DNA of 64,000 nt from JAJRQY01 sp965224435. Lineage in GTDB: Bacteria > Actinomycetota > Acidimicrobiia > Acidimicrobiales > SZUA-35. Shown here piece by piece: positions 1 through 8,754 of this stretch; the stretch's first letter is position 1; the number at the start of each line of letters is the position of its first letter. The position numbers and the translations under genes are program-made. The stretch lies in contig OZ245048.1 in the NCBI GenBank assembly GCA_965224435.1, positions 3,658,001-3,722,000 on the forward strand, read 5' to 3'. The notes under the pieces are model-generated. The model had not been told where the DNA came from. It did no database searches and was given only the letters and a program-made list of their open reading frames with translations.

Positions 1-627
1 GCAGAGCAGCGAAACCAGGTGCGACTGGTGGAACGCCACGACCTAGCTCGCGAGCTCCACGACACCGTCGCTCACCATGTGTCGGCTATCGCGGTGCAAG
101 CCCAAGCAGCTCAGTACATCTCTGCCACTAACCCAGAGGCCGCCACCGAGGCGATGAGAAACGTTGAGCAGTTGGCCAACCGAACCATCGAAGAGATGCG
201 TCACATGGTCGGAATCTTGCGAAGTGACGACGGTGATGCCCGCAGTGTTCCCCCCAGCAGTCTCCGCGAACTCGCCGACGACGCCTCAACCCCAATCGTC
301 AATGCGCAGGGCGATCTCGATCTCGGTTCCCTTCCCAGTCCAGTGGCAGCCGCTCTTTATCGCATTGCCCAAGAATCTGTTACCAACGCCCGGCGCCACA
401 ACCGCGACGTCACCTTCATCGATGTCGCCGCCAGCCGTCAGGATGGTCGCATCGAATTGACAATCATCAATGATGGCTCCCCAACTACCCGCAACAGTGG
501 AAGCGGGTACGGTCTGATCGGTATGCAAGAACGAGTGGCAGCACTAGAAGGAACATTTGAGTCTGGACCACGCTCGGTCAGCGGTTGGCGGACCATGGTC
601 TCGATTCCGCTCAAGGGCAACGTATGA
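1..627 (+). CDS. NarL-type sensor histidine kinase, C-terminal part (5' end outside window)
   Basis: The frame is open from base 1, so the true start lies upstream and only the kinase core is visible. It begins with a HisKA_3 dimerisation box (ERHDLARELHDTVAHH); the histidine before Asp is the expected phosphorylation site. An HATPase domain follows, with an N-box (RIAQESVTNARRHN) and a glycine-rich lid (SGSGYGLIGMQERVAALEG). These are the marks of the NarL/DesK kinase family. The stop overlaps the ATG of the next gene, a LuxR-type response regulator, by four bases (ATGA), so the two are translated together and almost certainly form a cognate pair. The sensory input domain cannot be seen, so the signal is unknown. 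Confidence 0.93.
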   Translation, partial: AEQRNQVRLVERHDLARELHDTVAHHVSAIAVQAQAAQYISATNPEAATEAMRNVEQLANRTIEEMRHMVGILRSDDGDARSVPPSSLRELADDASTPIVNAQGDLDLGSLPSPVAAALYRIAQESVTNARRHNRDVTFIDVAASRQDGRIELTIINDGSPTTRNSGSGYGLIGMQERVAALEGTFESGPRSVSGWRTMVSIPLKGNV

Positions 628-1304
628 GTATCCGGGTTCTCATTGCCGATGACCAAGATCTAGTTCGGGCTGGCTTCAAGCTGATTCTGGAAAACACCGA
701 AGGCATCGAAGTCGTTGGCGATACCAACAATGGTCGAGACGCCGTCACCAAGGCGCTTCATCTACGACCTGACGTCTGCCTCTTCGATATTCGCATGCCC
801 GAACTCGACGGAATCGAAGCCACCAAGGTTATTGCTGGACCCGACGTTGAGGATCCACTCAATGTGGTGATCATCACCACCTTCGATCTGGATGAATATG
901 TCTACGGGGCGCTCCAAGCCGGAGCAATCGGTTTCCTGCTCAAGAACGCCGGGCCGGAACTCTTGATCCAGGCCATTCGGGCAGCTGCCGAGGGCGACTC
1001 GTTGATCTCTCCCAACATCACCACTCGCCTTCTTCGCCACATCAACCATCCGGAACTGACCGGTGGCGCTAACTCCGGTGACACAAAAACCGGGGGCCCC
1101 GGCGGCGACCTCACCCCCCGAGAAGAAGAGGTTCTGACCGCAGTCGCAGACGGCCTGACCAATCAGGAAATTGCGGAGAAGCTCTACTTCTCGCTTGGTA
1201 CCGCCAAGGCCCACGTGGCCAGCATCATGGCCAAGCTCCACGCCCGCAACCGAGTCGAACTGGTCATCTGGGCCTATGAGACAGGCCGCAAGGCTGGCTC
1301 GTAG
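624..1304 (+). CDS. NarL/FixJ-family response regulator (REC + LuxR HTH)
   Basis: This 226-residue DNA-binding response regulator has an N-terminal receiver domain starting MSIRVLIADDQDLVRAG. The acidic pair is at residues 9-10 and the phospho-acceptor Asp is in VCLFDIRMPELDG. A C-terminal LuxR-type helix-turn-helix follows (LTPREEEVLTAVADG to LVIWAYETG). I chose the ATG at 624, not an upstream in-frame ATG, because it fits the family N-terminus and gives the four-base overlap with the kinase gene. It should be phosphorylated by that kinase and then bind target promoters as a dimer. The targets cannot be told from the sequence. Confidence 0.95.
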   Translation: MSIRVLIADDQDLVRAGFKLILENTEGIEVVGDTNNGRDAVTKALHLRPDVCLFDIRMPELDGIEATKVIAGPDVEDPLNVVIITTFDLDEYVYGALQAGAIGFLLKNAGPELLIQAIRAAAEGDSLISPNITTRLLRHINHPELTGGANSGDTKTGGPGGDLTPREEEVLTAVADGLTNQEIAEKLYFSLGTAKAHVASIMAKLHARNRVELVIWAYETGRKAGS

Positions 1305-1321
1305 GTTGGGCCTGAGAACGA

Positions 1322-1353
1322 CAGAGACCACCGACCGAAGTCAGTGGCCTCTG
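1322..1353. terminator. Hairpin between convergent genes, likely bidirectional terminator
   Basis: A 14-position stem with 12 pairs (bases 1322-1335 against 1340-1353) closes a CGAA loop. It lies in the 84-bp gap between the response regulator and the oppositely oriented DUF4389 gene. No clear U-tract follows on either side. Confidence 0.55.
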
Positions 1354-1388
1354 ATTGAAACCGCCTCTGCTTCTTCACGCTGTTCTGA

Positions 1389-1973
1389 CTAGTTCAAGCC
1401 AAGTGGGGGGAAATCATCCCGCAGCAGGGTGGCATAGGCGCTGAACCTGGTCATCCATTGCTGGATCTTGATAGAGGTCTCGCGAATCGACTCTGGCCAC
1501 TGACCAGTGAAGAGAATTGACACCAGCCCGATGAGGGTGACCAGCAGGCTCACGATTCCCCACAGGATGGAGAGGAGCATGAAGGGGATGAGCAGGAAGA
1601 TCCGGAGACCAACACTGACTCGGTCACGATCTTCCAGCTGGGCCGGAATGTCGACAACTAACGGGTCACCACCGGGATCTTCTTGGCTGACGTCAAAGGT
1701 GAACTCTGGGTAGGACTCCCGCAGGAAGCCGGAATAGGAATGGGCTCGGGCCTGATAGCGAATGCTCATGGCCTGGAAGTCGGCAATGCCCTTCGGGAGC
1801 TGGCCAGTGAACATGATGATGAACCAGCTAACGAAGGCTAGAAGCTGGCTGATATTGGAAAGCACATGGGAGATGAAGACATGGGGCAGGGCCAGAATCC
1901 ACTGGATCAGGGGCCGCCAACGCGTGATCTCCTGAGGGTGATGCAGTTGCAGGGTGACGGGATAAGTAGTCAT
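1389..1973 (-). CDS. DUF4389 family membrane protein
   Basis: This 194-residue protein has two similar halves. Each has a paired hydrophobic stretch followed by a phrase of the type F-T-G-Q-x-P-x-x-I (FTGQLPKGIADFQ near residue 56, FTGQWPESIRETS near residue 157). This is the DUF4389 pattern. The hydrophobic segments lie around residues 22-56 and 124-156, so it should sit in the cytoplasmic membrane. Function is unknown in the family. It has its own promoter region and does not overlap neighbours. A fatty-acid or lipid role is sometimes guessed for the family, but nothing here supports that. Confidence 0.85.
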   Translation of the reverse strand: MTTYPVTLQLHHPQEITRWRPLIQWILALPHVFISHVLSNISQLLAFVSWFIIMFTGQLPKGIADFQAMSIRYQARAHSYSGFLRESYPEFTFDVSQEDPGGDPLVVDIPAQLEDRDRVSVGLRIFLLIPFMLLSILWGIVSLLVTLIGLVSILFTGQWPESIRETSIKIQQWMTRFSAYATLLRDDFPPLGLN

Positions 1974-2148
1974 GATTCTTTCTTGTTGTGGTTTGATTTA
2001 CTCCAGTATTGGCAGCGCTTCACTCGTTCGATAGTGGTCTTTTAGCTAGACCCGCCAGCCAAAAGTAGTACCCGCTCGGTCATCAAAGAGACCAAGGTCG
2101 CGCTCGTGCACTAGGTTCCAGATACCGACAATGAGGAGCCAGAAAGCG

Positions 2149-2691
2149 ATGCAGATTCGACGAGTAGTAACCGGACATGACAGTGACGGCAAGGCAGTCT
2201 TCGCCAGCGACGAGCAGGTGGAGTCCATCACACTGGACCTCCTACCCGACACCGAATTCTTCCGACTTTGGGGAAGCGACCAGGTCAGCTCGTTCCCCGA
2301 TACTGGGTCCCAACCCTCAATGGTTCAGTACTTCCCACCCATTGGCGGATTCCGTTTTGGCCTGTTCACGGTGGCCCCCGACTCGGTCACCCTTCCCGAC
2401 GATCTAGATTTCGAAGCGGCCCTGGGGGAACTGGAGACAAAGCTTCCCGGCCTCGGATCTCATCTGGAGCCGGAGAATCCGGGCATGCACACCACCGCGA
2501 CCGTTGACTACGAATTCGTGGTCTCCGGTCGCGTGGTATTAGAACTGGATGACGGCGCGACCCGAGAACTCGGCCCTGGCGACACCATCATCCAGAACGG
2601 GACCCGTCACGCCTGGCGCAACCCCTATGACGAGCCGTGTCTGCTTGTTGTTGTTCTCATTGGGGCCGAGCATTCAGCCATGGGCGGCTAG
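2149..2691 (+). CDS. Cupin domain protein
   Basis: This 180-residue single-domain protein has a cupin barrel in its C-terminal half. Motif 1 is around MHTTATVDYEFVVSG and motif 2 around GDTIIQNGTRHAWRN, which together give His, Glu and His metal ligands. The first 75 residues carry no recognisable domain. The ATG at 2149 is preferred over 2131 because an AGGAG-like box lies about 12 bases upstream. This type is usually annotated as a cupin-2 protein of unknown substrate; dioxygenase or sugar-binding roles are possible. It is monocistronic and convergent with the amidase gene downstream. Confidence 0.85.
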   Translation: MQIRRVVTGHDSDGKAVFASDEQVESITLDLLPDTEFFRLWGSDQVSSFPDTGSQPSMVQYFPPIGGFRFGLFTVAPDSVTLPDDLDFEAALGELETKLPGLGSHLEPENPGMHTTATVDYEFVVSGRVVLELDDGATRELGPGDTIIQNGTRHAWRNPYDEPCLLVVVLIGAEHSAMGG

Positions 2692-2698
2692 GACCCGG

Positions 2699-2726
2699 CA
2701 TCGATTTGCCACGCGGCAAGCCGATG
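2699..2726. terminator. Hairpin between convergent cupin and amidase genes
   Basis: CATCG (2699-2703) pairs with CGATG (2722-2726), and TTGCC (2706-2710) pairs with GGCAA (2715-2719). A small internal loop separates the two stems and the terminal loop has four bases. It fills most of the 39-bp gap between two converging genes, so it probably ends transcription from both sides. Confidence 0.5.
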
Positions 2727-2730
2727 TGAG

Positions 2731-4113
2731 CTACAGGTCAGGCCAGATCACGGGTGAAGCTGCTTCGATGATCTCGGCCGCAGCCAGGGTGCGATCATCG
2801 GCGAAGCGGTCGGCCATGATCTGCACGGCCTTTGGCATGCCGTCGGCCAGACCGGTAGTTACTACTGCCGCTGGCATACCAAGCAGGTTTCCTGGGGTGA
2901 TCATCCGCATCAGGTCCATGGCCAGTTCGGTGCCACCCTCGGCCACGTCAGCTCCGTGAGGAAATGCCGAGTTGGCCAACACCGGGCTCACCATGATCGG
3001 GTAGTCGGCGAAGAAGGCCGACCAAACTCGACCGAGTCGACCAGTTTCGCCGGTGATGACATCAATCGGTACGTCCTGGGCGAAGTCTTCGGTGAAGGTT
3101 TTGAGGAAGGACCAGCTTTCGGGGTCCATGATTCCTTCCAGCAACGGAATCAAGAGACCGACGCTGGCACTCAACAAGGCAGCCCAAGTCAGGTTCACTT
3201 GTTCTAGCTCGGGTGCTTCAACTTCTTCGACTTCATAGCCCTGCGCCACCAGGGCCGCCCCCGCCTCTCGGACGGCTTCAACGAACTCCGGCTTGACTGG
3301 TGCACCGTGCATCGAGGTGATCAAGGCCACCTTTTTGGGGGCAGGTTCTGAGTCGAAAGCCACAGTCACCGAGCGAGGATCGCGAACGTGTTGGCCAGAC
3401 ATGAGCTGCAAGCCCAATCGAACGTCAGCAACAGTGCGAGCCATTGGCCCGTCGGTGGCCATGATGCTGCCAGCCAGGGGCGGATCCAGGGGTTCAATGG
3501 TGCCACCCATAGGAACACGGCCATGGGTCGGCTTGATGGACGCAATGCCACAACAGAAGGCAGGATTGCGCAGTGATCCTCCAATATCGTTACCAATGCC
3601 CACAGGAGACATGCCAGAAGCAATGGCCGAAGCCTCACCTCCACTGGATCCGCCGGCAGTGATGTCGGGGTGCCACGGATTGCGGGTCAGGCCACGCAGG
3701 GGATTGTCAGTCGAAATGCGAAGCCCCATTTCCGGCATATTGGTGCGGCCAATCGGAATGGCACCAGCAGCCCGCATTCGTTCAACGGCGGGAGCATCGG
3801 CTGTTGGCATGGCTTCAGCCAGCATGGCCATGCCCGACGTTGTTGGAGTGCCAACCAGGTCGAGGTTCTCTTTCACCGTCATGGGAACGCCATGCAATGC
3901 ACCAAGCTCTACTCCGGCGACAACCGCAGCGTCAGCCTTGTCGGCCTCAGCCCGAGCTTCGTCAGCTAGGACAACGACCACGGCGTTCAAGTCACCGTTG
4001 ACGGCCTCAATTCGATCCAGGTGGGCATCAATAATCTCACGACTACTGGCCTGCTTGCTCCGAATCAGCTCCGCTAGCTCAATTGCCGACTTCTGCCACA
4101 ACACATCACTCAT
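2731..4113 (-). CDS. Amidase signature family enzyme (copy A)
   Basis: This 460-residue amidase-signature hydrolase would cleave a carboxamide to acid plus ammonia or amine in the cytosol. The Ser-cisSer-Lys triad is visible: Lys in MTVKENLD, the cis-Ser in the glycine-serine stretch AGGSSGGEA, and the nucleophile Ser in GNDIGGSLRNP. ATG 4113 is preferred over GTG 4119 because it has a GGGGAG box 5-6 bases upstream and matches the start of the paralogue. It lies directly downstream of a second amidase on the same strand (4260-5642), equal in length and closely similar throughout, so the pair arose by tandem duplication. The natural substrate is unknown. Confidence 0.93.
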   Translation of the reverse strand: MSDVLWQKSAIELAELIRSKQASSREIIDAHLDRIEAVNGDLNAVVVVLADEARAEADKADAAVVAGVELGALHGVPMTVKENLDLVGTPTTSGMAMLAEAMPTADAPAVERMRAAGAIPIGRTNMPEMGLRISTDNPLRGLTRNPWHPDITAGGSSGGEASAIASGMSPVGIGNDIGGSLRNPAFCCGIASIKPTHGRVPMGGTIEPLDPPLAGSIMATDGPMARTVADVRLGLQLMSGQHVRDPRSVTVAFDSEPAPKKVALITSMHGAPVKPEFVEAVREAGAALVAQGYEVEEVEAPELEQVNLTWAALLSASVGLLIPLLEGIMDPESWSFLKTFTEDFAQDVPIDVITGETGRLGRVWSAFFADYPIMVSPVLANSAFPHGADVAEGGTELAMDLMRMITPGNLLGMPAAVVTTGLADGMPKAVQIMADRFADDRTLAAAEIIEAASPVIWPDL

Positions 4114-4138
4114 GGGCACTCCCCTAGTCCATCCAGCC

Positions 4139-4182
4139 CTGTACTCAGCCAGGCTGCTATTCAGTCAGGCTGTGCAGTACAG
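4139..4182. repeat. Nested inverted and direct repeats between the two amidase genes
   Basis: A 7-bp inverted repeat, CTGTACT (4139-4145) and AGTACAG (4176-4182), encloses two near-identical 11-bp direct repeats, CAGYCAGGCTG, at 4146-4156 and 4162-4172. It lies just upstream of the copy A amidase start and downstream of copy B. It may be an operator for the downstream gene or the end of the upstream transcript; no regulator can be assigned. Confidence 0.4.
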
Positions 4183-4259
4183 CAGAAATCAGCTCCCGGC
4201 TCCACTCCAGCTCGAGGCGCCGGGCATCCTGACTATCTGATCAAGAGAATCCGACCTGG

Positions 4260-5642
4260 TTAGAGTCCGGACCAGATGGTTGGGGATGCGGCCTCGATAA
4301 TGGATGCGGCGGCGAGAATACGATCATCGGCGAATCGATCAGCCATGATCTGCACGGCAAACGGCATGCCATCAATTAGGCCAGTGGGGACCACTCCAGC
4401 AGGTAAGCCAAGCAGGTTGGCCGGAGTCGTCATCTGGAGATATTCCAACGTGACCTCAATCTTGCCGCCAGCAATATCAGCCCCATGGGTACAAGCAGGC
4501 TTGGGCAGGAGAGGGGTAACGATGATGGGATACTGGGCCAGGAACTCCGACCAGGCCCGCCCAAGGCGGCCAACATTGCCAATCACGGTATCGATCGGTC
4601 CTTCGGTGCGGAACCGTTCGGTAAACGTCTTCAAGAACAGCCACGTCTCGGGATCCATCAAGCCTTCGACGGTGGAGACAACCGGAGCGATGCTGGCGCT
4701 CAGCAGCTCGGACCAGGTGGTGTTCGTCTGCTCCAGATCGGGCAGTTCGACCTCCTCGATGTCAAAGCCCTGGGCTTCGAGCGCACGCCCAGCTTCCCGA
4801 GTTGCCTCAATGAATGCGGAATCGATTGGCCCGCCATACACCGACGTCACCAGGGCCACCTTCTTGGCCGCCTCGCCGGAATCGAAGGGGACGGTGATGG
4901 AACGAAGGTCACGAACATGGCGGCCCGCCATCAATTCGAGCCCAAGCTTTACGTCGGCTACGGTCCGGGCCATCGGGCCCGAGGTAGACATCATGCTGGA
5001 AGCCAACGACTGATCCAGTGGCTCGATAGAGGTACCAAATGGGACACGACCCTGGGTTGGCTTGAGCGCGGTGATGCCACAGCAGAACGCCGGGTTACGC
5101 AGCGATCCTCCAATATCGTTACCAATGCCGATAGGAGACATGCCAGAAGCAATAGCTGAAGCTTCGCCGCCACTGGACCCACCAGCAGTGATGTCGGGAT
5201 GCCACGGGTTGCGGGTCAGCCCTCGCAGCGGATTGTCGGTGGTCATCCGCAATCCCATCTCCGGCAGATTGGTGCGGCCAATTGGAATGGCACCAGCAGC
5301 CCGCATCCGCTCGACGACTGGAGCATCCATCGTTGGCATCGCCTCGGCCAATATGGCCATGCCCGAGGTGGTTGGGGTGCCAACCAGATCGAGGTTCTCT
5401 TTCACCGTCATGGGCACGCCGTGTAACGCTCCGAGATTCTTGCCAGCAACTACGGCGTCATCAGCCTTGCTGGCTTCGGCCCGAGCCTCCTCCGCCAACA
5501 CAAGGACAATCGCATTCAGATCACCATTGACCTCGTCGATCCGGTCGAGATGAGCATCAACAATCTCACGACTGCTGGCCTGCTTCGTCCGAATCAGCTC
5601 TGCCAATTCCATTGCCGATTTCTGCCACAAAACATCGTTCAC
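4260..5642 (-). CDS. Amidase signature family enzyme (copy B)
   Basis: This 460-residue amidase is a close paralogue of the next gene on the strand. It has the same catalytic elements: MTVKENLD for the lysine, AGGSSGGEA and GNDIGGSLRNP for the serines. Similarity runs from the N-terminal MNDVLWQKSAMELAELIR to the C-terminal EAASPTIW. The two diverge most around residues 270-400, which shape the substrate pocket in this fold, so they may have different amide substrates. Its promoter must lie in the 170-bp gap shared with the divergent flavin monooxygenase gene. Confidence 0.93.
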   Translation of the reverse strand: MNDVLWQKSAMELAELIRTKQASSREIVDAHLDRIDEVNGDLNAIVLVLAEEARAEASKADDAVVAGKNLGALHGVPMTVKENLDLVGTPTTSGMAILAEAMPTMDAPVVERMRAAGAIPIGRTNLPEMGLRMTTDNPLRGLTRNPWHPDITAGGSSGGEASAIASGMSPIGIGNDIGGSLRNPAFCCGITALKPTQGRVPFGTSIEPLDQSLASSMMSTSGPMARTVADVKLGLELMAGRHVRDLRSITVPFDSGEAAKKVALVTSVYGGPIDSAFIEATREAGRALEAQGFDIEEVELPDLEQTNTTWSELLSASIAPVVSTVEGLMDPETWLFLKTFTERFRTEGPIDTVIGNVGRLGRAWSEFLAQYPIIVTPLLPKPACTHGADIAGGKIEVTLEYLQMTTPANLLGLPAGVVPTGLIDGMPFAVQIMADRFADDRILAAASIIEAASPTIWSGL

Positions 5643-5775
5643 GAGAACCCCCTCCGCTTATTCACCTGCTACCAGTAAAGCATGCCCAGTTCGCAGCCTC
5701 CATTCCGGCCCGAACCACACCCAGTAGGGCGACCTCGCTTTCGATAGTCCACGGTCAACGGGCTAGTGTTCGGAA

Positions 5776-5798
5776 TCGCCGCAAGAGCTTGGCGGCGA
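5776..5798. promoter_or_regulatory. Inverted repeat just upstream of the monooxygenase start
   Basis: TCGCCGC (5776-5782) and GCGGCGA (5792-5798) are perfect inverted repeats. The intervening CAAG/CTTG-like bases extend the pairing with one bulge. It ends 14 bp before the ATG at 5813, so it could be an operator or an RNA hairpin near the ribosome site. Confidence 0.4.
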
Positions 5799-5812
5799 AA
5801 CGAGGGGACGAC

Positions 5813-7357
5813 ATGATTGAGACCGAACAAATAGAGCGGGCAGCTGAGCCATCTTCGAGCGAAGGCGCGCGGACAGATGTCAGCCATGTTGATGTTCTCG
5901 TAGTTGGAGCTGGCCTTTCAGGGATTGGTGCTGGCTATCACCTCAAGACAATGTGTCCCGATCGATCCTTCGTCATCTTGGAAGGTCGAGCCGACCTGGG
6001 CGGAACCTGGGATCTGTTCCGCTACCCCGGTGTGCGATCCGATAGCGACATGCACACCCTTGGCTATGGATTCAAGCCCTGGACAGCAAAGAAGTCCATC
6101 GCCGACGGGCCAGCCATCCTGGACTACGTGCGCGAAACCTCGGCTGAATTCGGAATAGATGAACACATCCGCTACCACCATCAGGTCATGTCGGCCGACT
6201 GGTCCAGTTTCGACTCCCTTTGGACAGTTCACGCCGTCCAGACCGATCCGGACACCGGTCAAGAACAGGACGTGACTTACACCGCTGGATACGTGTTCAT
6301 GTGTTCGGGCTACTACAGCTACAAGGGCGGCTATCGACCGGACTTCCCTAACGAGGAGGCGTTCACCGGTCAGATCGTGCACCCCCAGCAGTGGCCCGAA
6401 GATCTGGACTATGCCGACAAGAACGTGGTCGTCATCGGCTCGGGGGCAACGGCAGTAACCCTCATCCCGGCAATGGCGGACAGCACCAAGCACATCACGA
6501 TGTTGCAGCGCTCCCCCACCTATATGGTTGCCAGACCCGACACCGACGCAGTGGCCAACGCTCTGCGAAAGGTCCTGCCCGACAAGGTGGCCTACGGCAT
6601 CACTCGCTGGAAAAACGTTCGCCTCACCGGGCTGATGTACAAGCGCAGTCGGGCCCAACCGGAGAAGGTGAAAGGCAAGTTGCTGGACCTCCTGGGCAAG
6701 GAGCTACCTGCAGACTTGATCGACGAGCATTTCACTCCGAGCTATGACCCTTGGGATCAGCGGCTGTGTCTGGTTCCCAACGGTGACCTGTTTGAGTCCA
6801 TCAAGTTCGGCAAGGCATCTGTCGTCACCGACCACATCGATAGCTTTACCGAGACTGGCATTCGGTTGCAGTCGGGACAAGAACTCCCGGCCGACATCAT
6901 CGTCACCGCCACCGGGTTGCAGATGGTGACATTGGGCGAGATGACCTTCACGGTCGATGGCAAGACTGTCGACTTCTCCGACACGTGGTCCTATAAGGGG
7001 TTCGCCTACTCCGGTGTGCCCAACCTGGCATCGTCGTTTGGCTACATCAATGCTTCGTGGACGCTGCGAGCCGACCTGACTTGTGAATACGTCTGCCGGA
7101 TCTTGAACCATATGAAGGAGATGGACTCGACTCAGTGCACACCACGGCTACGGCCCGACGATTCACAAATGGAGGCCCGACCCTGGATCGAGAACTTCTC
7201 TGCTGGCTACATGCAACGGTCGATGTCGATGCTGCCCAAGCAGGGAGACCGGGAGCCGTGGCTCAACACTCAGGACTATGCCGCTGACCGCAAGCTGTTT
7301 CGTGACGCCATCATCGACGACGGTGTGATGCAGTTCAAGAGGAACGTTGCTACCTAG
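5813..7357 (+). CDS. FAD-dependent Baeyer-Villiger-type monooxygenase
   Basis: This 514-residue flavoprotein would oxidise ketones or other carbonyl compounds (or S/N centres) using NADPH and O2. An N-terminal FAD Rossmann motif is present (VLVVGAGLSGIGAGYHL, about residues 28-44). The Baeyer-Villiger fingerprint F-x-G-x-x-x-H-x-x-x-W-P follows (FTGQIVHPQQWPEDL), then the NADP Rossmann motif (VVVIGSGATAVTL). The start is ATG 5813 because GAGGGG precedes it at normal spacing; the upstream in-frame extension has no such site and is low in plausibility. It faces the tandem amidases across a shared intergenic region and converges on the hydrolase gene. The exact substrate is unknown. Confidence 0.93.
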   Translation: MIETEQIERAAEPSSSEGARTDVSHVDVLVVGAGLSGIGAGYHLKTMCPDRSFVILEGRADLGGTWDLFRYPGVRSDSDMHTLGYGFKPWTAKKSIADGPAILDYVRETSAEFGIDEHIRYHHQVMSADWSSFDSLWTVHAVQTDPDTGQEQDVTYTAGYVFMCSGYYSYKGGYRPDFPNEEAFTGQIVHPQQWPEDLDYADKNVVVIGSGATAVTLIPAMADSTKHITMLQRSPTYMVARPDTDAVANALRKVLPDKVAYGITRWKNVRLTGLMYKRSRAQPEKVKGKLLDLLGKELPADLIDEHFTPSYDPWDQRLCLVPNGDLFESIKFGKASVVTDHIDSFTETGIRLQSGQELPADIIVTATGLQMVTLGEMTFTVDGKTVDFSDTWSYKGFAYSGVPNLASSFGYINASWTLRADLTCEYVCRILNHMKEMDSTQCTPRLRPDDSQMEARPWIENFSAGYMQRSMSMLPKQGDREPWLNTQDYAADRKLFRDAIIDDGVMQFKRNVAT

Positions 7358-7392
7358 CAGCACTATTTCAACAACAAAGCTGTGCCTCAAAC

Positions 7393-8754
7393 CTAACCGC
7401 GTCGGCGAGGTGCCTCAGAAAAACTGGATTCGTCGGCCAGGATCGGCGAGGTTGGAAGACCACGAAGATGGGTGTCGAAGAAGGCGCGTGTGGTTTCGTT
7501 CAAGATCTCACGCAACGTCTCACCATCGACTGATCCGGTCATGCCGATCCACTCCATGGCTGGCACCAGAAGCTTGAAGTCGTTGAAGTCCAGGTGTCTT
7601 GCTTCTTGAACGTCATAGACGTAGCTGGGTGAGGCGGTGTTGGCCACCAGGGCATCGAGTCGGGCATCACTCATTGGCCCGAGCGGCACATCCTGCTTCA
7701 ATATCAGGATTGGCTGCTCAAGACCAGCCGAAATCGCCTCCTCAGAAGTTGGAATCAGCCACGGGTCATAACAAAGAACCGGGCCACAGCGCTCATCACG
7801 GAAGCAGAACTCAAAGGCCGCACCGCCACCGGCCGAATGTCCGAAGATGCCAATCTGCTCCAGATCAAGGCGATTGGCGAACTGACCACCTTCTTCACCA
7901 TCGAAGTCTTCCAGTGTGTCCAGCACACACTGGAAATCCTTGACCCACTCATTGATGACGAGGCCTGCTTGTCGAGGCGAGTCATTGCCAAAGATCGAGA
8001 TGTCGTAGTCGATGGTCTGTCCGTTGGGGTAGACGGTGTAGCCCGCACCATAGGGATGATCAACCGCGGCGACCACATAGCCATGACTGCACAGTTCTTC
8101 GATCTGGAAGGTGTTCTGGATCCGAGTTCCACTTCGCCCGTGTGAGAACAGCAGAACAGGGAACGCATCTTCAGCCTCAGCCACTGGTGGGTCCACCCGC
8201 GCAGTTGGGCGCATCAGGTCGAAGTGATCCAGGCCAAAGCGCGGCATTCCAAAGACACGGGTTAGCGCCCTCGAGCCGATGCGATGATCAGGCAAATAGT
8301 CCGCATGCGGATGGAGGGAGTCAGTCGCCGGGTACCAGACTTGAAGCATGAGTTGTCGGGTGTCATCGGGGTGAGTGGAGTGGATCTCGGGGCGGTCAAA
8401 TTGAGACAGATGGAAGACTGACGTTCCTACTGGGTAGGGACCAGTCGGCTGGGGAAAGCTCACGACTGGTAAGCCAATGGCCAGCGCCACTCCAAGAACG
8501 ATGACCAGGAACCCGAGCCAGAACACCAGCTGATTTGGCCATCCGGTAGGACCCGCTTGCAGGCCAGCGATGACGACCGCCACTGTGGCCACAAGGTAGA
8601 CCGGAAGCAGTTGCCAGCGTGGCGACTCGATGAGCACATGGGCGACCAGGATCAGAACGAGTACGACCGCAGCGATCGGTGTTGCCTCACCGATATAGGT
8701 CAGGAATGAGGCAAAGAGAGTAGCCCCGACCAGGAGCACCTCAAGCTTTCGCAC
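7393..8754 (-). CDS. Membrane-linked alpha/beta hydrolase (PAF-acetylhydrolase/dienelactone-hydrolase-like)
   Basis: This 453-residue protein has about four hydrophobic segments in the first 120 residues (for example TPIAAVVLVLILVAHVLI), followed by an alpha/beta-hydrolase domain. The nucleophile elbow is GIFGHSAGGGAAF (GxSxG), and the oxyanion region is around LLFSHGRSGTR. The layout resembles PAF-acetylhydrolase II-like lipases and esterases. The start is GTG at 8752-8754, whose first G is shared with the TAG stop of the DyP peroxidase gene, so translation is coupled. The catalytic domain probably faces the outside of the cell; the topology was judged only by eye. Confidence 0.85.
   Translation of the reverse strand: MRKLEVLLVGATLFASFLTYIGEATPIAAVVLVLILVAHVLIESPRWQLLPVYLVATVAVVIAGLQAGPTGWPNQLVFWLGFLVIVLGVALAIGLPVVSFPQPTGPYPVGTSVFHLSQFDRPEIHSTHPDDTRQLMLQVWYPATDSLHPHADYLPDHRIGSRALTRVFGMPRFGLDHFDLMRPTARVDPPVAEAEDAFPVLLFSHGRSGTRIQNTFQIEELCSHGYVVAAVDHPYGAGYTVYPNGQTIDYDISIFGNDSPRQAGLVINEWVKDFQCVLDTLEDFDGEEGGQFANRLDLEQIGIFGHSAGGGAAFEFCFRDERCGPVLCYDPWLIPTSEEAISAGLEQPILILKQDVPLGPMSDARLDALVANTASPSYVYDVQEARHLDFNDFKLLVPAMEWIGMTGSVDGETLREILNETTRAFFDTHLRGLPTSPILADESSFSEAPRRRG

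Noticed and set aside
3293..4240. A 315-codon open frame on the plus strand over the first amidase, and similar ones over the second (4276-5553)
   Set aside because: They are antisense to well-supported amidase genes, have Ser/Arg/Pro-rich nonsense composition, no ribosome sites and no family motifs.
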